IMG/VR virus record: IMGVR_UViG_3300029787_000354
Location: 1-22,916 of that record
Source of the DNA: a virus
DNA length: 22,916 bases
Strand: one strand, 5' to 3'
Shown: positions 19,907 through 22,916 of the stretch, in pieces
How the letters are laid out: the number at the start of each line of letters is the position of its first letter
How positions within the stretch are numbered: the first letter of the stretch is position 1
Program-made: the position numbers and the translations under genes
The notes under the pieces: generated by a model
The model's input: the letters and a program-made list of their open reading frames with translations, nothing else
The model's database searches: none
Told to the model about the DNA's origin: nothing

Positions 19907-19926
19907 TAAAAAAGGAAATCTTAACT

Positions 19927-19944
19927 TATTTAGTGACTATTTAG
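19927..19944 (-). promoter_or_regulatory. tandem CTAAATA late promoters for the baseplate operon
   Basis: The minus strand carries CTAAATA twice, at 19938-19944 and 19927-19933, exactly 11 bp apart. CTAAATA is a late-promoter element reported for T4-like cyanophages and is related to T4 TATAAATA, where the phage sigma factor gp55 binds. The nearer copy would give a transcript with a leader of only about 14 bases before the gp25 ATG. Confidence 0.75.
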
Positions 19945-19948
19945 CATG

Positions 19949-19973
19949 AAAAAAGCACCTCGTTAAAGGTGCT
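19949..19973 (-). terminator. rho-independent terminator after the glycosyltransferase gene
   Basis: On the minus strand AGCACCT and AGGTGCT form a perfect 7-bp stem around a 6-base loop, followed directly by six T. It lies 34 bases downstream of the stop of the 255-aa gene and immediately before the CTAAATA pair. It therefore separates the upstream transcript from the late baseplate operon. Confidence 0.85.
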
Positions 19974-20006
19974 ATAGAGAGAGTTTTTGGTGAGAGAGGC
20001 CGTGAC

Positions 20007-20774
20007 CTAGATTATCCGAGTCTTTTCATGCCCTACGCGTATCCGAGGGTCACACCAGATCTCATATCCTTTCTCCTTGGCATCTAAGCAGAATGATACA
20101 TCTTCTCCACACATATCTTGTACTTTACCAGATTCAAAGACTTGCATCTTAGGAGCAAACCAAGGATACTCAAGGTTCTCAAAGACACCATTCTTAATCA
20201 ATACCCAACCAAAACCAGTATAGTCTACAGTAAAAGGTTTCTTCCTTCTATCCATAGTCTCAATGGTTTCGTGATTCATTACACCACCATTAGTTCTGAA
20301 GTCATCTTCTTCTAACCAGTGTGCAACTGAGGTAGTCTTACCATCTTCAGTACAATACCAACCAGCAGTGATCTCCTTTTCATTGCCATCCTTATCAATC
20401 GCAAGATCACATAACTGCCAAAACTTCTGTGCATCAAATACTATGTCAGAGTCAATCCACAATTGATAGTCATATGCAAGCTTTCCATCCCAAGGTATTT
20501 GATTAGGTCCACGTAAGACATTTGCACCTAATACCTTACATCGTGCAAAGTTAACCATAGAGGAGTAGTCTTGACTTATCTGAATTGACATACCGTTCTG
20601 AACCATGTCAAAACAAAGTTGTACAAAGTTCTTCAGAAATATGTAAGAACATCCACGACCAGGTAAACAAAATACTATTGCCTTACCTTTCATTCTTTCT
20701 TTTATAGCATCTATGTCCCAACTAGGAGTATTTGCCTTGGGTGCAGCTGCTTTAACAGTAAATCCTTTTGCCAT
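20007..20774 (-). CDS. GT-A fold glycosyltransferase-like protein
   Basis: The 255-aa product has the outline of a GT-A type, nucleotide-sugar-dependent glycosyltransferase. It has an opening strand (KAIVFCLPGRGCSYIFLKNF, about 31-50) and a DxD-like metal/nucleotide motif in YDYQLWIDSDIVF (DSD at 108-110). A GFGWVLIKNGVFE acceptor-side segment follows (187-199). The C-terminal GEDVSFCLDAKEKGYEIWCD (223-242) ending in VGHEK resembles the E/D-D plus histidine end of GT2-like enzymes. Its substrate cannot be read from the sequence; phage enzymes of this type can modify virion proteins, DNA or host surface glycans. It stands alone, with a perfect host-type promoter, an AAGGAA ribosome binding site 10 bases before the ATG, and its own terminator. 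This suggests early expression, unlike the late operon downstream. Cysteine is frequent (9 residues), fitting a cytoplasmic protein. Confidence 0.7.
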   Translation of the reverse strand: MAKGFTVKAAAPKANTPSWDIDAIKERMKGKAIVFCLPGRGCSYIFLKNFVQLCFDMVQNGMSIQISQDYSSMVNFARCKVLGANVLRGPNQIPWDGKLAYDYQLWIDSDIVFDAQKFWQLCDLAIDKDGNEKEITAGWYCTEDGKTTSVAHWLEEDDFRTNGGVMNHETIETMDRRKKPFTVDYTGFGWVLIKNGVFENLEYPWFAPKMQVFESGKVQDMCGEDVSFCLDAKEKGYEIWCDPRIRVGHEKTRII

Positions 20775-20784
20775 AAATTTTAAA

Positions 20785-20790
20785 TTCCTT
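20785..20790 (-). promoter_or_regulatory. ribosome binding site AAGGAA for the glycosyltransferase-like gene
   Basis: AAGGAA on the minus strand is 10 bases upstream of the ATG at 20774 and supports that start. It is one of the few clear Shine-Dalgarno sequences in the window. Confidence 0.75.
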
Positions 20791-20797
20791 CAACTCA

Positions 20798-20826
20798 ATT
20801 ATATCAGTTTATTATATATTTGTCAA
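20798..20826 (-). promoter_or_regulatory. perfect sigma-70 promoter (TTGACA-N17-TATAAT)
   Basis: The minus strand has TTGACA (20821-20826), a 17-base spacer and TATAAT (20798-20803), a full match to the bacterial housekeeping consensus. The expected start near 20791 gives a leader of about 17 bases carrying the AAGGAA site. The -35 box overlaps the stop codon of the upstream 79-aa gene. It points to early transcription of the glycosyltransferase-like gene by unmodified host RNA polymerase. Confidence 0.88.
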
Positions 20827-21062
20827 TAAGAATCACTTCCTGGTGGTTCTGTAGTGGAAACCCTATTCGGTCCTCCTACTCCTACCTGTGGTGCAGCAAT
20901 ACTATATGATAAGTCTTTATTTGTATAGTCTGTCTTTAGCAAGCCTACCATTACATTGAGTAGTTGCCATTTCTCATCGAAATCTTCTTGACGTAGATTA
21001 TAATATAACACTCTATCTCCTGCGTATATGTGATATGTTATCTCATTCTCTTTGTCGTTCAT
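20823..21062 (-). CDS. small hypothetical protein, 79 aa
   Basis: The 79-aa product (MNDKENEITYHIYAGDRVLY, then LRQEDFDEKWQLLNVMVGLL) looks like a short soluble alpha/beta protein of a kind common in marine T4-like phages; I cannot assign a function. A compact folded part (about 1-60) is followed by a proline/glycine/serine tail (APQVGVGGPNRVSTTEPPGS), probably disordered. It starts 4 bases after the stop of the 51-aa membrane protein gene, so the two are probably co-transcribed. No Shine-Dalgarno is seen. Its stop codon overlaps the -35 box of the next promoter. Confidence 0.8.
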   Translation of the reverse strand: MNDKENEITYHIYAGDRVLYYNLRQEDFDEKWQLLNVMVGLLKTDYTNKDLSYSIAAPQVGVGGPNRVSTTEPPGSDSY

Positions 21063-21066
21063 AATC

Positions 21067-21222
21067 TTACGAAGTTAACACATTATATATTGCTACTATA
21101 ATAATACCTGTTAATAAGAAAAAAGGGAATCTGAATACCGCAAAAAATCTTCTAGGATATTGTATCAACCATCCTGCAAAGACTACTTTCCAAAAATTCC
21201 AGTAGGGGGTTTTTTTGCTCAT
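21067..21222 (-). CDS. small membrane protein, 51 aa
   Basis: ATG at 21222, 51 codons, then TAA at 21067-21069. The product begins MSKKTPYWNFWKVVFAGWLI, continues QYPRRFFAVFRFPFF, and ends LLTGIIIVAIYNVLTS. One clear transmembrane helix covers about residues 34-48, and an amphipathic aromatic/arginine-rich stretch (about 8-33) may lie on the membrane. The RR/FR positives before the helix suggest the N-terminus stays in the cytoplasm. It sits 4 bases upstream of the 79-aa gene, consistent with an operon. Its function is unknown; small early membrane proteins of phages often act on the host envelope, but nothing here shows that. The leader has no Shine-Dalgarno. Confidence 0.72.
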   Translation of the reverse strand: MSKKTPYWNFWKVVFAGWLIQYPRRFFAVFRFPFFLLTGIIIVAIYNVLTS

Positions 21223-21300
21223 AAAAAAGTAAAAGGGTCAAAAAAATTTTCGGAGATTTTTATATATACACCTCGAATTGTCACCTCTGTAGGTTAGGGA

Positions 21301-21330
21301 CTTATACGTTTTTAATATAATATATAACAA
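21301..21330 (-). promoter_or_regulatory. weak candidate promoter for the 51-aa/79-aa gene pair
   Basis: The minus strand shows TTGTTA (21325-21330), an 18-base spacer and TATAAG (21301-21306), giving a leader of about 70 bases. The match is only moderate in a very AT-rich stretch. A TATATATA run nearer the gene (around 21260-21270) is an alternative -10 but lacks a good -35. Confidence 0.3.
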
Positions 21331-21361
21331 CCGCATAAACACTGTCTGTTAACGAACGAAT

Positions 21362-21397
21362 AAAAATAGAGGCACTGTTTAATACTTAGTGCCTCTA
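21362..21397 (-). terminator. strong rho-independent terminator
   Basis: TAGAGGCACT and AGTGCCTCTA form a perfect 10-bp stem with an 11-base loop, followed on the minus strand by TTTTTA. It lies 14 bases downstream of the stop of the 42-aa gene and closes the micro-ORF block. Confidence 0.9.
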
Positions 21398-21411
21398 CGA
21401 GTTCTTATTAC

Positions 21412-21540
21412 TTATAGGTATGTATCTGCACCCTCTACAATATCATCGAGGACTGATAGGATTTCAACTCCATTGTTTGCACTTTCTAAAAGAAACTCTG
21501 CAAAGCTTTGTGATACAAACTGTGTGCTTGAGTTTGACAT
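21412..21540 (-). CDS. small hypothetical acidic protein, 42 aa
   Basis: ATG at 21540, 42 codons, TAA at 21412-21414. The product begins MSNSSTQFVSQSFAEFLLES and ends ANNGVEILSVLDDIVEGADTYL. It is acidic and probably two short helices. It is bracketed by a near-consensus promoter upstream and a strong terminator 14 bases downstream, which supports it as a real gene. The start context is CCCCCTAATTATG, with no Shine-Dalgarno. The CTAATTATG string recurs before two other small genes at 22477 and 22632. No function recognised. Confidence 0.72.
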   Translation of the reverse strand: MSNSSTQFVSQSFAEFLLESANNGVEILSVLDDIVEGADTYL

Positions 21541-21574
21541 AATTAGGGGGAATAATAAGGGGTTTGGTTAACAC

Positions 21575-21608
21575 TGTCAGTTTATAGACTTCACAAGGTC
21601 TACTGACA
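21575..21608. promoter_or_regulatory. inverted repeat overlapping the 42-aa gene promoter
   Basis: TGTCAG (21575-21580) pairs with CTGACA (21603-21608), and TAGAC (21585-21589) with GTCTA (21598-21602). This leaves a 4-base bulge and an 8-base loop. The bulge and inner stem overlap the TATAAA -10 box, and the outer right arm overlaps the -35 box. It has no T run, so it is a better candidate for an operator or RNA hairpin than for a terminator. Confidence 0.5.
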
Positions 21609-21609
21609 A
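21581..21609 (-). promoter_or_regulatory. sigma-70-like promoter for the 42-aa gene (TTGTCA-N17-TATAAA)
   Basis: The minus strand has TTGTCA (21604-21609), a 17-base spacer and TATAAA (21581-21586), each one mismatch from consensus. The expected start near 21574 gives a leader of about 34 bases before the ATG at 21540. It lies just after the stop of the 55-aa gene. Confidence 0.65.
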
Positions 21610-21612
21610 GAA

Positions 21613-21780
21613 TTACCTGTCAATTTCACTGTCTTCGATATAACTTTCCACGCACTCATCTGGTTCTAATTGTAATACTTTTCTCCAGTCAATATTACGT
21701 GCTTCAAAGTCATTTAGTACGTCTAGAGTTAGTGTTACTCTGACTCTTTTTCTTTGTGCCTGAGTGTAAATTACTGACAT
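21613..21780 (-). CDS. small hypothetical protein, 55 aa (start moved downstream)
   Basis: The product begins MSVIYTQAQRKRVRVTLTLD and ends in an acidic tail (LEPDECVESYIEDSEIDR). A basic N-terminal third (QRKRVRV) followed by VTLTLDVLNDFEARNIDW looks like a small folded protein; no function recognised. The frame stays open upstream to a TTG at 21843 and an ATG at 21816. Both lie inside the consensus promoter at 21815-21843 (TTG in the -35 box, ATG in the -10 box), so they would be outside the transcript. The ATG at 21780, about 28 bases after the predicted transcription start, is therefore chosen. No Shine-Dalgarno precedes it (CCCTCCTCAGTTTA). Confidence 0.75.
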   Translation of the reverse strand: MSVIYTQAQRKRVRVTLTLDVLNDFEARNIDWRKVLQLEPDECVESYIEDSEIDR

Positions 21781-21802
21781 TAAACTGAGGAGGGAGTTTG
21801 TG

Positions 21803-21955
21803 TTAGTTAAGTTCATTATAGTACACCTTCCAGTATATGTCAAGTGGTACGAATGTATTTATAAAATGTTGGTGTGGAAAACGTAATATCTCCGTGGGGA
21901 TGATATCGGAGGTCTTGACATTTCGGGGAGTTTCTGTTAGACTGCTCCCTAACAT
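21803..21955 (-). CDS. doubtful small ORF, 50 aa
   Basis: An ATG at 21955 opens 50 codons ending in TAA at 21803-21805. The product reads MLGSSLTETPRNVKTSDIIP, then EILRFPHQHF and ends WKVYYNELN. Composition is plausible for a protein and it lies 18 bases after the preceding ORF, in line with the tight spacing of this block. Against it, it overlaps one TTTTCCACA site and the whole consensus promoter for the 55-aa gene, and has no clear ribosome binding site. It may be non-coding regulatory DNA. Confidence 0.35.
   Translation of the reverse strand: MLGSSLTETPRNVKTSDIIPTEILRFPHQHFINTFVPLDIYWKVYYNELN
21815..21843 (-). promoter_or_regulatory. perfect sigma-70 promoter (TTGACA-N17-TATAAT)
   Basis: TTGACA (21838-21843), a 17-base spacer and TATAAT (21815-21820) on the minus strand match the host housekeeping consensus fully. 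It should start transcription near 21808 and drive the 55-aa gene, and read through to the 42-aa gene and the terminator at 21362-21397. Confidence 0.87.
21856..21863 (-). promoter_or_regulatory. TATAAATA late-promoter-like motif
   Basis: The minus strand reads TATAAATA, the T4 late-promoter consensus, 13 bases upstream of the early-type promoter of the 55-aa gene. It could give late expression of the same gene, or be a chance match in AT-rich DNA. Confidence 0.25.
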
Positions 21956-21973
21956 CACTACTCTCTGACACAT

Positions 21974-22162
21974 TTAACACAACACATTATACACTGTAAG
22001 ACTGTTAATTACTACAAGGATTACAGAGGGATGGATAACACTTTTCCACAGGTGTTTTCCACAGTTTATAACATGTTTTCCCCATACTTGTGGAAAAGGT
22101 ATAAACAACCAACCCCTATTTATAATACCATTTAAAACATCTATTAAGGGTAATTTACTCAT
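21974..22162 (-). CDS. doubtful small ORF, 62 aa
   Basis: An ATG at 22162 overlaps the previous stop (ATGA), a common sign of translational coupling, and opens 62 codons (MSKLPLIDVLNGIINRGWLF ... NSLTVYNVLC). The last third (VILVVINSLTVYNVL) is hydrophobic. Against it, three TTTTCCACA sites and a TATAAATA motif lie within it, the middle is encoded by those repeated sites (CGKHLWKS), and I recognise no family. The reading frame may be only a by-product of an origin-like or regulatory region. Confidence 0.38.
   Translation of the reverse strand: MSKLPLIDVLNGIINRGWLFIPFPQVWGKHVINCGKHLWKSVIHPSVILVVINSLTVYNVLC
22117..22124 (-). promoter_or_regulatory. TATAAATA late-promoter-like motif
   Basis: TATAAATA on the minus strand lies beside the TTTTCCACA cluster. 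It matches the T4 late consensus, but no certain gene starts just downstream. Confidence 0.25.
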
Positions 22163-22332
22163 AATTTACCTCTTTTCACTACATTTTGCCTCTCATAGTT
22201 ATCATTAACCACCTGTGTAATCCTCAGAATAACTTCATTCTTTTCCACAGGATTTCCATACTTCAGGTTATCAATTAAACCATTAATATCAGTACGAATT
22301 GTTGACATTAATTGTGAGTAATTCATATCCAT
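22159..22332 (-). CDS. small hypothetical protein, 57 aa
   Basis: The product begins MDMNYSQLMSTIRTDINGLI and continues KYGNPVEKNEVILRITQVVN; it appears mainly helical. The frame is open further upstream to an ATG at 22353. The ATG at 22332 is chosen because a GGAGG lies 9 bases before it and it follows the 47-aa gene's stop by one base (TAATATG). Its own stop overlaps the next ORF's ATG (ATGA). A later ATG at 22308 would be used if transcription started from the internal promoter-like sequence at 22333-22362. No function recognised. Confidence 0.68.
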   Translation of the reverse strand: MDMNYSQLMSTIRTDINGLIDNLKYGNPVEKNEVILRITQVVNDNYERQNVVKRGKL

Positions 22333-22362
22333 ATTATACATCCTCCACACCATTTATGTCAA
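22333..22362 (-). promoter_or_regulatory. sigma-70-like promoter within the 47-aa gene (TTGACA-N18-TATAAT)
   Basis: TTGACA (22357-22362), an 18-base spacer and TATAAT (22333-22338) on the minus strand lie in the last codons of the 47-aa gene. A start near 22326 would place the ATG at 22332 just outside the transcript, so either this promoter serves genes further on or the 57-aa gene then starts at 22308. The hexamers are exact, but the coding overlap leaves room for chance. Confidence 0.5.
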
Positions 22363-22477
22363 CCCTTACTAATAGCTTGTGATTAGCAATATCAAACCAT
22401 ATGTTATCATCTATCTCTGATAATAGTTCATCTTCAGATAGATTTTGGAGTTCAGTTAATAGGTCTAAGTACAACAT
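22334..22477 (-). CDS. small hypothetical acidic protein, 47 aa
   Basis: ATG at 22477, 47 codons, TAA at 22334-22336. The product begins MLYLDLLTELQNLSEDELLS and continues EIDDNIWFDIANHKLLVRVD. The opening 'DLLTELQNLSEDEL' resembles a family of tiny proteins I recall from T4-like cyanophages, where an N-terminal helix of this form precedes a short beta part. No function is known to me. The start follows the 50-aa gene's stop after two bases (TAATTATG). Confidence 0.72.
   Translation of the reverse strand: MLYLDLLTELQNLSEDELLSEIDDNIWFDIANHKLLVRVDINGVEDV
22342..22346 (-). promoter_or_regulatory. Shine-Dalgarno GGAGG deciding the 57-aa start
   Basis: GGAGG on the minus strand, inside the end of the 47-aa gene, is 9 bases upstream of the ATG at 22332. 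It favours that start over the ATGs at 22353 (upstream of it) and 22341 (directly abutting it). Confidence 0.7.
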
Positions 22478-22479
22478 AA

Positions 22480-22632
22480 TTAGTAATCAATGTTAGAGAG
22501 TAAGTAAGAATTAAGGTCAAAATCTTTGTTATGATTGTTATACGGATTGATAGTATTTTGTTCTTCTAAAATGTCGCAAACCTCTGCCTGTGAGGTATTC
22601 AGATAATCTTGTAATTTGTCTGAGGAGTTCAT
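22480..22632 (-). CDS. small hypothetical acidic protein, 50 aa
   Basis: ATG at 22632, 50 codons, TAA at 22480-22482. The product begins MNSSDKLQDYLNTSQAEVCD and continues ILEEQNTINPYNNHNKDFDL. A short N-terminal helix is followed by a polar, asparagine-rich tail. It starts two bases after the 27-aa ORF stop (TAATTATG) and ends two bases before the 47-aa gene in the same arrangement. No Shine-Dalgarno and no recognised function. Confidence 0.65.
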   Translation of the reverse strand: MNSSDKLQDYLNTSQAEVCDILEEQNTINPYNNHNKDFDLNSYLLSNIDY

Positions 22633-22634
22633 AA

Positions 22635-22718
22635 TTAGTGATGAGGATTGTAGATAGAAAATACTATTAAAGAACTTACGATTGTTACGATTAATAGTAT
22701 AGTAAGTAGATGCAGCAT
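22635..22718 (-). CDS. 27-aa single-span membrane peptide
   Basis: ATG at 22718 shares a base with the previous stop (TAATG). The 27 codons encode MLHLLTILLIVTIVSSLIVF plus SIYNPHH, almost all one transmembrane helix. A GGAGG lies 13 bases upstream, inside the preceding gene. Very short, but the perfect fit between neighbours (1-base overlap before, 2-base gap after) supports it. Function unknown. Confidence 0.55.
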   Translation of the reverse strand: MLHLLTILLIVTIVSSLIVFSIYNPHH

Positions 22719-22916
22719 TAGTATAACTTTACCTCCGCTTTTACATCTATTTGTGATAACTTTGCGATTGCATTGAGTGCCTCTTGATATGTACTGAATG
22801 ACATATATTTGCACCGAAGAGTATCAGGAAACCAGTACCGAATCGTTGTGTTCAAAATGTTATCCTCCGAAGGTGAATTGTGGACTTTGAAGTAATATAT
22901 CTCTGACTCTTTCTCT
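22718..22916 (-). CDS. small hypothetical protein, 5' end outside window
   Basis: The frame is open from the right edge to TAA at 22718-22720, giving 65 visible residues. These include YYFKVHNSPSEDNI, then RYWFPDTLRCKYMSFSTYQE and ALNAIAKLSQIDVKAEVKLY. The whole stretch reads as one coherent alpha/beta protein, so the true start is probably beyond the window. An alternative is a TTG at 22855 with GGAGG (22864-22868) 8 bases upstream, giving a 45-aa protein. The RYWFPDTLRC segment seems familiar from marine phage hypothetical proteins. No function known. Confidence 0.7.
   Translation of the reverse strand, partial: EKESEIYYFKVHNSPSEDNILNTTIRYWFPDTLRCKYMSFSTYQEALNAIAKLSQIDVKAEVKLY

Larger units (their letters stand above)
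21873..22249. other. cluster of five TTTTCCACA (DnaA-box-like) sites
   Basis: TTTTCCACA occurs at 22042-22050, 22055-22063 and 22241-22249 on the plus strand, and at 21873-21881 and 22089-22097 on the minus strand. TTTTCCACA is the form of the DnaA box described for the cyanobacterial origin in Synechococcus elongatus. Two sites are spaced 13 bp apart and face a third in opposite orientation, next to an AT-rich stretch (about 22095-22170). The only other exact copy I found in the window is within gp6. This could be a replication origin or a host-DnaA-binding regulatory region. Confidence 0.5.

Noticed and set aside
19725-19949. Plus-strand frame opposite gp25 and the late promoter
   Set aside because: It is antisense to a clear gp25 gene and the regulatory elements, with no ribosome binding site or family resemblance.
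21385-21571. Plus-strand frame at 21389-21571
   Set aside because: It is antisense to the 42-aa gene and begins in the arm of the terminator hairpin.
21915-21943. Plus-strand TTGACA-N17-TAGACT promoter-like sequence
   Set aside because: The -10 box has only 4 of 6 consensus bases and no plus-strand gene follows. All genes here are on the minus strand.
22333-22353. ATG at 22353 as the start of the 57-aa gene
   Set aside because: It lies well inside the 47-aa gene and upstream of the GGAGG, which is correctly spaced for the ATG at 22332.
1-22916. tRNA genes, CRISPR arrays, insertion sequences or integrase/attachment sites
   Set aside because: No cloverleaf-like GC-rich segments, spaced direct repeats, transposase-like frames or terminal inverted repeats were seen on reading both strands.

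Overview
The window looks like part of the genome of a marine T4-like myovirus, most probably a cyanophage. The evidence is a compact, AT-rich, single-direction gene layout and a run of T4-type baseplate wedge genes in T4 order (gp25, gp6, a giant protein in the gp7 position, a gp8-like protein). These are followed by a DUF4815-type structural protein known from marine cyanophages. Cyanophage-style CTAAATA late-promoter motifs and a cluster of TTTTCCACA sites (the cyanobacterial form of the DnaA box) point the same way. A related marine host such as a SAR11 bacterium cannot be excluded from sequence alone. Every gene I support is on the minus strand, so transcription runs from high to low coordinates. 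I see no tRNA, rRNA, CRISPR array or insertion sequence.

Region A (about 21.4-22.9 kb) is an early-type block of very small genes. From right to left it holds a 5'-truncated ORF at the window edge, a 27-aa membrane peptide, ORFs of 50, 47 and 57 aa, two doubtful ORFs (62 and 50 aa), a 55-aa gene and a 42-aa gene. Most junctions are a 1-2 base gap or a stop/start overlap (TAATG, ATGA, TAATTATG). Consensus or near-consensus sigma-70 promoters sit inside or at the ends of upstream genes. Five copies of TTTTCCACA fall within 380 bp here. The block ends in a strong hairpin terminator at 21362-21397.

Region B (20.0-21.4 kb) has a 51-aa membrane protein, a 79-aa conserved-looking protein and a 255-aa GT-A glycosyltransferase-like protein. 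The last has its own perfect TTGACA-N17-TATAAT promoter and an AAGGAA ribosome binding site, and is closed by a terminator at 19949-19973.

Region C (1-19.95 kb) is the late baseplate operon. It begins with two CTAAATA motifs 11 bp apart just upstream of gp25 and continues through gp6, a 4008-aa modular giant, the gp8-like protein and the DUF4815 protein, which runs off the left edge. Gene junctions are 0-20 bp. In T4, gp6, gp7, gp8 and gp25 assemble with gp10 and gp53 into the baseplate wedge. Here the gp7 slot is filled by a protein about four times the T4 length, built from several recurrent beta-rich modules and carrying a YHYH-like motif.

The most interesting points are the origin-like TTTTCCACA cluster, the dense micro-ORF operon with host-consensus promoters, and the repeat architecture of the giant wedge protein.
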